Source of the DNA: Liolophura sinensis
Taxonomy: Eukaryota; Mollusca; Polyplacophora; Chitonida; Chitonidae
Length of the DNA: 64,000 bases
Reading direction: 5' to 3'
Assembly: GCF_032854445.1 (NCBI RefSeq)
Contig: NC_088307.1
Location: 23,064,001-23,128,000, forward strand
A program made the position numbers and the translations under genes. Positions 40,689 through 51,734 of this stretch are shown here, piece by piece. The notes beneath the pieces are model-generated. The model saw only the letters and a list, made by a program, of their open reading frames with translations, had not been told where the DNA came from and ran no database searches. Within the stretch, counting starts at the first letter, position 1, and every line of letters starts with the position of its first letter.

Positions 40689-43600
40689 ATATTTGGATAC
40701 ATAGCGAGAACTGCTCCCATCCCACTGTAGGCCTATGCATGACTTATTTCTCGAACGACAAGTGGTTGTGAGGCGAGCGCTTTTTTAGTTGAAATTAATT
40801 TTTAAATTTCATCATCTTGTAGCAGTATTAAGTTTACATTGTTTAAACCTGGCACAATTTGACACATTACACATTGCGACGGATTTGTTGAAATCGATAA
40901 GTATTGATCCTGGCTAGTCTTTCTTATAATTCTGAAATATTCTGTCAGGTAGACAAACCCAGGCTAAGCTGACTTTTAAGTACTGTAGATTTATTCGATG
41001 TATTCAGGGTTTTAGAGTTTAACTGGACATCTCTCATATCTACTGTCCGCAAATCAACGTCGATTCTGTAATCATAATTTCTAATCTTTCGCCCTACTTC
41101 AGGAGTACAATCAGACCGTCTCCTGCATACGTGTATCAACATCGAAGCCCCCGATTGGAGCGTTCGGTTCACGTGATTGGACAGTTGCCAAGGGACAGAA
41201 CTCTCGCTGACGAGTGCGGTTCCATTGGCCGGAAATACCTCTGTGGCATGGCGCCTGATCATTTTCTTGTGGGCATCGACTGTCAACCAGGTGTGAATCT
41301 GTCTTAAAAAGTGGGGTAGAGGGGAAAAAGCATCTCGAATTTAGAAACCATTTCGCCTTTAAAACCACCTGGTTCAAAGTTTAGTACCGCACACATTTCT
41401 GACAGCTTAGCGACACTAATGAACGTTTTGTTTAGGAGAAAACAACAAAAAAAAATATCTCTGGAAAGAACATTATTCTTATTGTGGCCTCATGATAACC
41501 AGTCTTCCTGCCAATACGTTTCCCAATCAAAACGTCCTCATTTAGGCCCACACGGCTGTACAAGATTTGTGTTATAGGCCTATTACTGGTCGTCAACACC
41601 TGATGCATGTATTCACCTATTTTAGGCCTACATGTAGTATAGCACCAGAGTATCATATTGCAACCAAGACATGCGTACAACCATGAAATGGGTATAACCT
41701 TATGATTCCATAAAATAAAGTACAATTAGAGCGGTTCAAAAATCACCCTTCATATATCGTAGGCTATTTTAACTTGTGTAGGCTAACCATTTGCATTTTT
41801 TGTTCTGCATGACTCACGTAAATGACAAAAGGTGTGTATTCCACAGAGGTCCAAAATCTGACCATTCAAATAGATACTCAAGGCGGGGAGAAAAGCGGAC
41901 TTGTGGAAGTGCACCAACCAGACACCGGTCTTGTGACAAACATTTGTGGCGACACCTGGGGCGGAACTGAGGCAACTGTCGTCTGCAGAGAAATGGGATT
42001 TGATGGGTCAGTATTTTCTTAACCTTGTGAATTTAGGATGAGTTGAACTTCCGATTTATATAACGTTTAACAGACCAAAATATCTTTTTGAAGGAGTATT
42101 TGTTTATGTCATTGACACATTGGGAAATAAACACATGTTCAAGTCAATGTGGCAACAAAGTTTATTTCTCAGTTTTTTTTTTCACATGAAAAGATGGGAT
42201 TAAAGAGTAGCCCACTGTTTTTTCAAACTGACACGGTGTATGATAAAATATAGTCACAACAAAACACATGGGTTTTACCACACCAGACTCACACTGCGCG
42301 TAGCTGGTTTTTTAATCACCTCCATAGCAAGTATTTCCTTTATCCTGTTGTTCAGCTACATCTGTGCTCTCCTCACATGTCGCCAGCTGACCCTTAACGA
42401 ATGTTATTAGATACAGGCTCGAGTCCAGCTCGCTCCGAACCGGCTGCGAGTTTAAGTCAGCTATATATACGTTGCGTCTATCTATAAACGATACCGATGT
42501 CGTAATATTTTTGAGATCAGCGGTAAAGCACACGCTGTTGATCCGTTACCACATTTGAGCCATATCGGTTCAGTATACAAAATCATAAGGCATAAAATTA
42601 TTCTTTCCGTCCTATCTGAGAACATGTCATACTGATACCTACCAAATGAAGTAAATTAACGCGACTAATTTGTTATTTTATCTAGATCTTTTTGGTACAT
42701 AAAAACCGATCTTTTTCTCTTTGCAGAGAACCTGCAATTCCTCTTGAGATCAATGAAAACCTCTTGCAATTGCGTCAGGATTTACCTGTAGAGCTAAGTG
42801 ACGTTGAGTGCGAAGGATCGGAGAGGGGACTAGAGCAGTGTGTCTACCCTCCCCTGGGGTACGGGGCGTGTGAGGAGACCCGAGGAAAGGCAGGCGTCGT
42901 CTGTAGTACCAGTGAGTGCGTGGACTTTTCAGCCTTGAATGTGGAAGTGTATCTCTGAGATGCTATTTTGATGAAAAGCGTCCTGTGGAGATCCCAAGTA
43001 TCTGAAGCTAAGATCCGTGTCTAAGAAAGGGGTCATATTGAGATTCCAATGTTGACTTGATTGATTGTTGCTTCACGCCGACATCAAGAATTTTTCACTT
43101 CTATATTACAGTGGTCCGTTTCCACCGTTGATGGTGGACCAAGTAAAGCAAAGTATAGAATAGTTTATTTAATGTAACAAGAATCAGTAGAATAATAGCC
43201 AGTCCAAAGCAATCGTCACATTAGAGAGCGGATCCTGTTTCACGCAGTTGAGAAGCAATCAGGTTTTCAGTGATTGATGTGCAGTTTCTACAAAATTCAA
43301 AAATCATACACAATTCCAGACAAATAAATCAAGATAATTTTTTTCGCCAACAGCTAATCAAAAAGACATATTTAAAAGCAAGTGTTTCAAGCAAAGGAAG
43401 TATAATTTGAACTTATAATAGTTAACAGTTCTCAGCGATATAGAAATGACTCAATACCGTGAGGTTAAATATAATTCATTACCTGTCATTGGTCCAGAAT
43501 TCCCCAAAATGCTGTGTTGTCATCACATTTATTAAACATTTAAGTGAAAACAAAACTTGTGGGGTGGGGATGTAGAATGGGGGTTGGGGGCCAACCTCGG

Positions 43601-46600
43601 GGGCCAATAATGCATCAAGATAATTCACTGAGTTCAAACTTCGAATGCGAACAAGGAAATCTATACATTTCAGTGACTCTTTGCAGTGACTCAGTGAGAT
43701 GTCCATCCCAGAATTATGACTGTGAAAGGGCATTAAAATCATCCATTGAGGTGAAGAAAACGCTAATTCTCCCAGTGGTGAATTAAACGCCAACCCTCTT
43801 TGAGGTGGAAAAAAACCCCAAAAAACAAACGCTAACTTTCTTTGAGGGGAAAAAAACGCTAACTCTCTTTGAGGTGATAAAAATGCTAAAGTTCCTTCCA
43901 CACTAACCCACTTAGAGGTAAAGGAAACGTTAAACCTCTTTGATGTGAAGAAAACGCTAACATTCTTTGATGTGAAGAAACGTCGAACAACTTTGAGGAG
44001 AAGGAAATGCTAACTCACACTGAGGTGACAAAAACGCTAACACTCTTCGATGAGTAGAAAACAGTAACCCACTTTGAGGTGAAGTAAACGCTAAGTGCGG
44101 CACCCGCGCACAGCTCTCTAGGGGTGGGATGGAAAATACGCCATGGATAATTTTATCGGTCATGATCGCGTACGAGGATGTAACTCATTCTATACGTTCC
44201 TTATGACAACCTTATCACTAAAAGCTAATTCTGAAGGTCCCAGTCCAGGCACTAATCCATTTAAGGACGGCTTAATTAACGCTTATTACATGTCACATGC
44301 GAGGAAATTTTTTTACCAAAAGATACCTTGAGGTATGCTAATTACAAAATTGTAATTCTTAAGTTCCAACTCCATGCTTAAACATTTGAGAACATTTAAG
44401 GTCAAATTGTGATTTTAAGGTAATTTAGCTCAAATATTGACCTTTGACCCGTTCTTAAATGGTTTTTAGCATAGAGTTGGAACTTAAGGATTACCATTTT
44501 ATAATTAGCATATCTCAAGGTATCTTTTGGTAAAGAAAATTTCCTGGTATGCAACATGACCGATAAAAGTCATAATTAGCGTTAATTAAGCCGTCCTTAA
44601 GTGGCGTAGTGCGTGGGCTGGGAACTTAAGAATTGGCTTTTAGTGATCAGGTTGTCATGAGAAATGTATAAAATAAGTTTCTTCTTTGTACTCAGTTGTG
44701 TCCGATGAAATTAGTTCCCCACCTCTAGAGGACTGTGCACGGGTGCCGCACATAAGAATCACCATTTTGGCGTTTTCACACATGGTTCTGTATGCTCAAT
44801 GACTCAAACCTTTCGTAGGTGACCTGACCGATAAACCTGTACTAGCTCCCGAACTAAATGTCCCTCCCACAGGCGATGTTGGCTTGCGGATTTCCCCATT
44901 GGGTAGCACAGGCAATCACGAGGGTTGGGTCGAGATCAACCTCCTGGGCCGCTGGTGGGATGCAGTACACCCTATGTGGACGGGAGCGGAAGCGACTGTT
45001 TTCTGCAGATCGTTGGGATACCGATGGTGAGACTTAAAAGAACCGATAACATGAAAATTATGCCAAAATCATATGAACGAGCGTGAAAACTTATTACCAT
45101 ATATGGCTTTAAATCTCTTTTTTTTCTCGATTTTTTTCTTTCTGGAGAAAATGGTATTTAAAATATTTTTACAATGTGGATATTTGGGACCACCTTATGG
45201 TATATATAGTCTTTGTATAATAAAGTTCTAAATACGGGCGTGATGTATGTCTAATAAATTTATTGGAATGTAAAATTGATGCCTCATGTCACATGTATTT
45301 TCAAAATGAATTATGATGATAATATGGGTAGAGTAAAAATATATAAATGTAATCACAATACGGGTTGAAAAGAGACGGTTCTAATGGAGACATATTTATT
45401 AAACATGTGCTACATCCTCATTTATTACCTTACAACGCAAAGAAATAATATACCAAGAGGTAGTCCCAAATACCGACAGAACAAAATATTATTTTTAAGT
45501 GTCTTTTTCTCTTTAAAGACAATTAAAAAAACTGAAGACCACATTTAAAGCTAATTTTTCACACTCTTTCATGTAGACAGTTGTACTTTAGTCCTTGTTT
45601 ATGTTCAGTTCTGATGAGTGTCACTGATACAGTTATTTTGCAAATCCTGTGCTTCATAAGCAGAAAACAGAGTAAGTTGTGGACGTCCGACTGCACCTAT
45701 ACTCCTCATTTGTAAGTGGGAAGGTCTGACAGCAACCTGCGGATGGTCGTGGGTTTCCCACCGGGCTCTGCCTGATTTCCTCCCATCATAATGCTGCCCG
45801 CCGTCGTATAAGTGAAATATCCTTGAGTACGGCGTAAAACACCAATCAAATAAATAAATAAATAAATGAAACACCTCATTTAAATGTATACGTTATGCCC
45901 TTACCGTATGGCCAGATCACGTGATCAACAACGTTTTCTGTAACGGCTTATCCGATAACTATCTATTCTGCTTGTGAAGGGGCATCCACGCCGAGTGACC
46001 AGTGTGCTAACGCAGAACAATAACTCTGGAGCTTCTCACCAATGCGGCCGCTATGAGTTCCAGTACAGCTCATGCGGGCTTTGTCTCCTTTGTCGTACCT
46101 GGAAAGGTCTGTCAACAAAGTGCGGATTGTTCGTGGGTTTTCCCCGATTTCCTCCCACCATAAATTATGCTGGTCGCCGCTATGTAAATGAAATATTCTT
46201 GAATACGCCGTGAAACACCAATCAAATCAAACAAATCAAGTCACGCGTATTTGCCTTTATGACATATATTGCAAGGATTAACAGCATTAACAAAGGCTAT
46301 TTCTGGGTAAGTCTCTGTATTGGAAAGATTATGTGCTTTCTGGTCGAGGGCCATGGTCCTTGCTGAGGTAATACCATCTCTTTACACCACTTTATGAGAT
46401 CAGCCAGCTTTACTGCATGACCTGAATACTGGTTTCACTCATTCACGTATGACATTCCTTGCCTTTTTCCTACATCATTGAAAACTACTGAGACTCTCTG
46501 CGTGATTCTGTTCTAATTTCATACGCTATATATTTTCGTGGCGCATCACTCTGCCCTGATCGTACTCTCCATGATGTCTAAAGTTATATTTGGTGTTTTG

Positions 46601-49600
46601 TGTTAAACGACTTTTTGGAAATTGTCCGTGTGATTATCAAACTGGAATGTCCATCTTGCTTGATGGCTAGTATACAAGTGTCTGCTTGGACACTTAGATA
46701 CATATATAACAGCGTTTTTATTACCACAACCATTTCTCAACCTGAAGTGTATTTCTTCATTTATTTTATCAGTATCATGCCGTCAAGATTAACAAATGAT
46801 TAGCCTCTTTTTTGACCTCAAGAAAAGGTCCAATAAAGATTGAGGAGATGTGTTGTATCGCTAACCTTGTTTTCTGGTGTAGGGGAGCTGCAGGGAAGGG
46901 ATGGTTCGGTCGGAAGGGTCGGATAAAGGGCGTTTGGAGTTTGGACGGCGGATGCAGTGGACATGAGGCCAGTTTTACTGGAGTGCAACATTTCAAAATG
47001 GCGCCTGCATTATCACCGAATGGGCGGTGACAAACTCCCCACGTCAGTGCAATGCTTTAACGGTACGTGGTGTAAACATTCCGATCAATAAGAATGCGTT
47101 TTCGCATCCGATTATTACTTCTCTTTGTCAGGGCGTTTATTGGATACTGGTAGGCTGACCTTAATCAGCGAGTGAGCCCTTTTTCTCTTTTCTTCGTTTA
47201 CGGTTTTAAATTGAGGAAGCTGTTAACATGTACTATTTTTGGTACATATGTTCTCAACAAGTGTACATAATAAGCATTGACATCGTAAATGATGGACTGT
47301 TAAAGTCACATCTACCTTCAAGTTTACATCCGATCTCACTTTTCTCACCTAATCAGAGCGCATATTCATTCTATATGAAGATACACATATAGAATTGTGT
47401 GAAATTTATTAAACGAGTTGTAAGTATATTTGATCCAAATCTAAAGGGTCACGAATTACATATCTTACACATCCCGTAATATATTTTGAATACGTTTAGG
47501 CGGTTGAATAAAGTAACTTATAAATAGTTTTCGGTTGTGCTTATGTCACAGATTCTACTGGGCCATCGCCTCCCGTTATTTACGGGCTGTCCGACATTAT
47601 ACTAGAAGACGAGACAAGACAAGTAACTTGTGACGTCGACGGGGGAGATCATGACGTCACCGCCATGCTACAATGTCCTGGACCGAGCAACGGGACGGAT
47701 GGGCCAATGCGTGTGGGCAAAGGGTCTCACGTGACTTTGTCCACGAGCCTTAAAGGAAGTGACGCTGCGATTAGCCAGAAACCATGCACGTGTGCCGCTG
47801 TCAGTGATACGCAGTGGTATGCCAAAACCGAAGCCAGCCCAAAAGTCGCTTGTGAGTAACTGGTCTGATTGGAAAATTAATAAATTAAAATTTACATCAC
47901 TGTATATAGTTTTTACGTTATTCAGCATGGTGCTAGAGGCGTGCAATTTACTAGAAATCAAGCATTTACATGAACAGTTATAATAAAACCTTAACTAATT
48001 GACAAGGTAGTATTTCATCGAGTGACCATTTGCCAATTATCACACTGTCGTCGCTGCTATATGGTTTTGCTCTGTATGCTGTACGTCTTTAATTATATTT
48101 TATATGATGTATGGAGTGTATGATGACGATATCACATTGTGATTGATTGGTTTAATTGCCAGCGTATGGGCTGTGCTGTTCCAGTGGAAATTGTTAACAT
48201 GGCGTCTAAGCACAATTGGTGACGATGTGCTGACACCACAACCAGAATTCACCTCCTAATATTTGTCTTATATTAACCTCCGAGTAAAAGCTGCAAAATA
48301 CAGATCATAAAACTTATCCTACCAAAGAATATCAAGGACTAGGGCATGGAGAGAAATTGGGGTTTTATTCTAACTACCCATGCAAATGCTCCAATAGCAG
48401 CAATTTACACGTCCCCTAGCACTATGGCTTGAGTAGAATTAGAGCTAAAAATGCAGTGATGTTAATTGCAATTTATGAGACATCACTGACCTAGAACTAC
48501 TAAAAAAGAAGAGTTGTCATCCCATTTAACATATTAATACACCAAGACAATGTAAAGGGACCAGGCCTCACGGGATGCTTTGTCCACCAACAGTTCAATC
48601 CGTGACAATATTTGCTTCCCTTTGTATACGGCTGGTAGCCCTAGTGTTTGCTTACGCTCGCTTTTTATCACTGCCACCACTTGACAAGTTTGACCGTTTG
48701 GAGCCTGTGTCCACTCACGTGAACTCGTTTAGATTTGGTCACATGACCACTCATGCCCCTGTGCTGAACTATAATCAATAATTTTTAATTAAATAGCTTC
48801 AGGATTTAGGTTTTAGGTTTAGTTTAGATAAAACGAATGCGCATTTATTAAGAATTAATCGCAATCCAGACAAGGACACCGTTTTCGTTTTGTGACATCA
48901 CCTCCTGTCTCATCACTGCCACCCTAAAGACCTTGATGCTGTTCAAGATTTCTGTACACCTTTTCTTTGACACCTCTGTGGCATATCACGAGAAATTCCA
49001 AAGCCACAGAGACAAATGCTTTACAGTGTACCGAAGGCTTCTGTTCATGGCTTGTACAACATGTCTCACTTCGAAGTATTGTTATTTCCTCTATGTTGTG
49101 TGGCGACTCAATCAACGTCATAAAACGCATCCACTCTATTTTCCAAGGAGCACAACTCATTACAGTTTGGTATGTAAATATGTATGGAAGTCCAGAATAC
49201 CATAAAAGTGGTCTTGAATAATGATAGCAGGTTACTGTTACTGAAGTAAACTGTTCCACGTTTACACATATTCCTACCAGCAATTAAATGACAAAACAGC
49301 ACCTGGCTAAAACGTAATTCAGTCCAAAGTAGGATACTCAAGCTTTCTCAAAAGTATCATACTTTATTATTTTTTTGGGATTTGACCGAATAAGATGTAG
49401 AATAAAATGACAATACCGCACAAATTGCTGGTGTGAGTCGAGGCAGCCATCTTGAGACTTTTATCCAATCAGACACGTTGCTATCAGGTTGCGCGGTCTA
49501 AGTTGTGACGTTGCATTTACTTATTCACTCCATGGAGTGACATATGATAACACAGAACTACTGCACAAAACGCCATTTTGAGATCTTTTACAACAATTTA

Positions 49601-51734
49601 GTTATGTTTAGCCGAAGGGCCAAAGTGCTGTGGGGCAGGTCTGCATCATTTACGGACCAACAGACGTTAAATCCAAGCGTGTGATATTCAAGGACGGTAT
49701 CACAAATTATATCATACAGTAGCATACCATCTCGACCTAAACCGCATTCATCATCTTCCCAAATACATTTTTGTCCTTCAATTTTAGCCTTTGGTAACCA
49801 GTTTCTAAATAACAAATATCAAAGTCAATGTAAAATTCATTGGGGATATCGAATGTTTATGAGACTGATGAGGCGACGGCATCTCACCGGACAATTCTTA
49901 TTTAATTAAATATATTTGATATATTGATATATTTTTTGTCTAAATTTATTACAACTGAAGAATTTAAATTTCACTCTTTCGCCTGTCTCTTCTTACAAGA
50001 GAATTTTTTTTTCTGTTTTTTTTTTTTTTTTTTTTATATAAAATACAGTAAAATTATTGAAACGCCTTGTTCAAACCGAGGTGCTTCCCCTGGCCTTCGC
50101 GATAACTAGGTCAACACTGCTTTCATCTTTCACCCCACAAAACTGAAGCGACAGTCGAATGCCTAGATCAGCCTTCATCGCCGAAGTCAACCATTTTTAT
50201 CTGAAATAGGCTACTGCTTAGTCTATTGTGCGGGAAATACCTTCCACGTTACAGAGCTACGGTAAACGTGAGGTCACCTTGCTCTCGCTAATGGAGACGC
50301 GCTGAAGCTGTATCAAGAAGTTTCACTAAACTTTTACTGGGTTAAAAAATATTTAATGCCGGTTTACGATACTTTATATTGTAGTCTTTCAGTAGACATA
50401 AACATTAGTCAGGTGCTGTCTTCCACTTTAAGACTGATACTGAGCTATAGATTGGCTTTGTTATCAGTCTTTCTTTTAAGTCGTGCATATGAAAGCCTAT
50501 TCTTTCAAGAGCCAATGGCATTGCTGCCTGCATACTTTCGCAAGGGCATTTTCAGAGAATCACTGATCTTTCATCATAAGTGTGTATTTCTTTGTTTCAT
50601 CAGAGTCATTTCTTGACACAACCTTGTACAACAGCAATAAGCAGTGCTGTGAACGGTGTTGTGTTTTAATGAAACAAACGGTGATAGCGACAGAGGTCAG
50701 GCAACCAATGTACATAGCCTATGTTGTTGTTGTTGTTTCGCCACTAATTTCTATTTTGCCTCAACATGACCGTCCTCTGGATAACATTTAACAAGTGTAG
50801 GGAGTTATTTTTTGTGCTAGTTCTTCTTCTACGTCTACTGTGAAATAAATTTATTCCATTTACACCGCATAGTTTTCAATACGATCACTTTCTAATCCCA
50901 TATTGTTTTGATCTCCTGTTAGTAACTAAGGTGCCCGTCGACAATTGTAAAATGGAACCTGATTGGACGTTGAATCATACATATTTATAAAGCAAAGTGC
51001 AGGGCTTAGAAAGGTTAATATGGCTCAGTAAACCCAGGAAGATGATACTGGACATCGCTAGATTGATTAAATGAAGATAGGCGTTACAAGACATGCCTCC
51101 CTTTGTAACATTGCTTTTAAGTCCAACTGACCATTGACTTGACATCGTGCGTATTCTTGATATATATTCTTCACATTGTACACATTCTTGACATTGTACA
51201 CATTCGTGACATTGAACACATTCTTGACATTGTACACATTCTTGACATTGTACACATTATACGCTTGTCCATAAAACCGCTGTATTGTTCATTGTTTCAG
51301 TTGGGCCGACCGATGTTCGTATTGCCCCACTCGAAGTAGAACCAAAACCTGGGTCAGCATTTGTATTACACTGTGAGACAAACATCACCAACCCGCCGTC
51401 AGAGATCATGTGGCTAAACGGATCTCAGCGACTTGACGGGGTGGGACGGACCTACAGCCGAACTGTGGAAGACGGAAGGTACTACAGGACATACAACCGC
51501 TGGTACATCCTAGCGCACGAATCTATGACTGGTAACATGATCACGTGTCTAGCCAAGAATCCACTGACCAATGAGACAGCATTTGACTCAAAACTGCTGA
51601 TCATTGGCACGCAACTTCCGAAAGAAGCTCACATTGGAATTATGTCGTCTAAACTTGTGTCGCCTCATTCCCTGATATCTATGTTTAAGAATTTTCTCGG
51701 CTCTAGCTATGTCAAAAAACGATCGAACTATTGA
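39283..51734 (+). CDS. Secreted SRCR-SRCR-SRCR-Ig-Ig protein, 9 exons, with frame breaks
   Basis: Exons: 39283-39334 (signal peptide), 40326-40505 and 41103-41290 (SRCR1), 41847-42006 and 42727-42911 (SRCR2), 44819-45026 and 46883-47062 (SRCR3), 47552-47851 (Ig-like 1), 51301-51734 (Ig-like 2 and tail). About 625 residues. SRCR domains are extracellular binding modules of scavenger and immune receptors; Ig domains add further binding surfaces. SRCR2 keeps all six group-A cysteines. Ig2 has the canonical Cys (LHC), Trp (MWL) and Cys (MITC). No transmembrane helix is evident before the TGA at 51732, so a secreted product is inferred unless a further exon exists. Oddities: SRCR1 cannot be read in one frame (an extra base near 40462-40464 and a second break near 41200 or at the exon 2 donor), and SRCR3 has one extra T at 46973-46976. 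Flanking exons join in consistent phase, so the model is sound, but whether the gene is intact is open. Confidence 0.78.
39501..39781 (-). repeat. Family A SINE, full length with target duplication, in SRCR-Ig intron 1
   Basis: Body GGCCAGCATTATGGTGGCAG to CGCTGCGCTAGCGCGCTAAC. The direct repeat GTCGTTTAT at 39501-39509 and 39773-39781 marks the insertion. Confidence 0.88.
40326..40505 (+). CDS. SRCR-Ig exon 2: first half of SRCR1, frame broken
   Basis: Acceptor TCCTCAG. It opens with GLSMGDTGINPTKARVELGN and reaches GHWGAVCARRWGEK in one frame; the matching EATVACRMLGFN follows in another frame, so one base too many lies in AAAAGGGAGG (40462-40464). Donor GTAGAA follows 40505. Confidence 0.75.
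41103..41290 (+). CDS. SRCR-Ig exon 3: second half of SRCR1
   Basis: Acceptor CTTCAG, donor GTGTGA. The end (TLADECGSIGRKYLCG to VGIDCQP) fits SRCR cysteines 6, 7 and 8 and joins exon 4 in phase 1. The first half reads better in another frame (GAFGSRDWTVAKGQN), so a further one-base break near 41199-41205 is likely. Confidence 0.65.
41847..42006 (+). CDS. SRCR-Ig exon 4: first half of SRCR2
   Basis: Acceptor CCACAG, donor GTCAGT, phase 2. It encodes IQIDTQGGEKSGLVEVHQPD, NICGDTWGG and EATVVCREMGFDG with cysteines 2 and 3. Confidence 0.88.
42727..42911 (+). CDS. SRCR-Ig exon 5: second half of SRCR2
   Basis: Acceptor TTTGCAG, donor GTGAGT, phase 1. ELSDVECEGSERGLEQC and GACEETRGKAGVVC give cysteines 5 to 8. 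Confidence 0.9.
43055..43115 (-). repeat. Family A SINE 3' scrap
   Basis: TTGATTGATTGTTGCTTCAC, GCCGACATCAAGAATTTTTC, ACTTCTAT. Confidence 0.6.
43735..44094. repeat. Degenerate roughly 26-bp minisatellite in SRCR-Ig intron 5
   Basis: About a dozen units of the type TTTGAGGTGAAGAAAACGCT followed by AACTCT. It ends exactly where the foldback element begins. Minus-strand frames here (SPQRELAF repeats) are products of the array. Confidence 0.85.
44095..44751. mobile_element. 657-bp foldback (long inverted-repeat) element in SRCR-Ig intron 5
   Basis: The left end GTGCGGCACCCGCGCACAGC is mirrored by CACGGGTGCCGCAC at the right end. The mirroring continues inward almost to the centre: CTAAAAGCTAATTCT against GAATTGGCTTTTAG, AAGGACGGCTTAATTAACGC against GCGTTAATTAAGCCGTCCTT, CCAAAAGATACCTTGAG against CTCAAGGTATCTTTTGG, AAGTTCCAACTCCATGC against GCATAGAGTTGGAACTT. 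The spacer is only some tens of bases. No coding capacity, so it is a non-autonomous MITE or foldback element; the superfamily is not identifiable and no clear target duplication is seen. Confidence 0.88.
44819..45026 (+). CDS. SRCR-Ig exon 6: linker and first half of SRCR3
   Basis: Acceptor TTCGTAG, donor GTGAGA, phase 2. A Pro-rich linker, then VGLRISPLGSTGNHEGWVEI and EATVFCRSLGYRW. The usual Cys 2 (GTVC) is replaced: the sequence reads DAVHP. Confidence 0.88.
45710..45870 (+). repeat. Family A SINE 3' half in SRCR-Ig intron 6
   Basis: TAAGTGGGAAGGTCTGACAG, GCGGATGGTCGTGGGTTTCC, GAGTACGGCGTAAAACACCA, AAATAAATAAATAAA tail. Confidence 0.92.
45975..46240 (+). repeat. Family A SINE, nearly full length
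   Basis: GAGCTTCTCACCAATGCGGC, TATGAGTTCCAGTACAGCTC, TTTCCTCCCACCATAAATTA, GAATACGCCGTGAAACACCA. Confidence 0.9.
46440..46705 (+). repeat. Family C copy upstream of SRCR-Ig exon 7
   Basis: CATCATTGAAAACTACTGAG, GTGATTCTGTTCTAATTTCA, GTGTTAAACGACTTTTTGGA, TTGATGGCTAGTATACAAGT. Confidence 0.65.
46883..47062 (+). CDS. SRCR-Ig exon 7: second half of SRCR3, frame broken
   Basis: Acceptor GGTGTAG, donor GTACGT. GVWSLDGGCSGHEAS is in one frame and CNISKWRLHYHRMGGDKLP to VQCFN in the next. One T too many in AGTTTTACTGG (46973-46976) explains the shift. Without it the family motif ASLLEC appears and phase 1 to exon 8 is kept. Confidence 0.8.
47552..47851 (+). CDS. SRCR-Ig exon 8: Ig-like domain 1
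   Basis: Acceptor GTCACAG, donor GTGAGT, phase 1 at both ends, as typical for Ig exons. PVIYGLSDIILEDETRQVTC looks like Ig strands A and B, and PCTCAAVSDTQWY like strand F. The core Trp is not obvious, so the Ig call is weaker than for exon 9. Confidence 0.7.
47925..48100 (+). repeat. Family B copy in SRCR-Ig intron 8
   Basis: ATGGTGCTAGAGGCGTGCAA, CATGAACAGTTATAATAAAA, then ATCACACTGTCGTCGCTGCT. Confidence 0.75.
48355..48570 (-). repeat. Family B copy, facing the previous one
   Basis: GGGTTTTATTCTAACTACCC, CCCCTAGCACTATGGCTTGA, ATGCAGTGATGTTAATTGCA. Confidence 0.75.
51165..51260. repeat. 18-bp tandem repeat just upstream of the Ig2 exon
   Basis: About five units of ATTCTTGACATTGTACAC, ending some 40 bases before the exon 9 acceptor. 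Confidence 0.92.
51301..51734 (+). CDS. SRCR-Ig exon 9: Ig-like domain 2 and C-terminal tail
   Basis: Acceptor GTTTCAG. VEPKPGSAFVLHCETN, EIMWLNGSQRLDG and NMITCLAKNPLTNETAF are a clear I/C2-type Ig domain with several sequons. After LLIIG the frame continues 46 residues to TGA. A GC donor at 51612 (TTG|GCACGC) is conceivable but weak. Confidence 0.85.

Noticed and set aside
40945-41377. Minus-strand frames of 113 and 88 residues
   Set aside because: They lie opposite SRCR-Ig exon 3, whose plus-strand reading has SRCR cysteines and matching phases.
43479-44163. Minus-strand frames with SPQRELAF repeats
   Set aside because: Products of the degenerate 26-bp minisatellite; the frame shifts between units.
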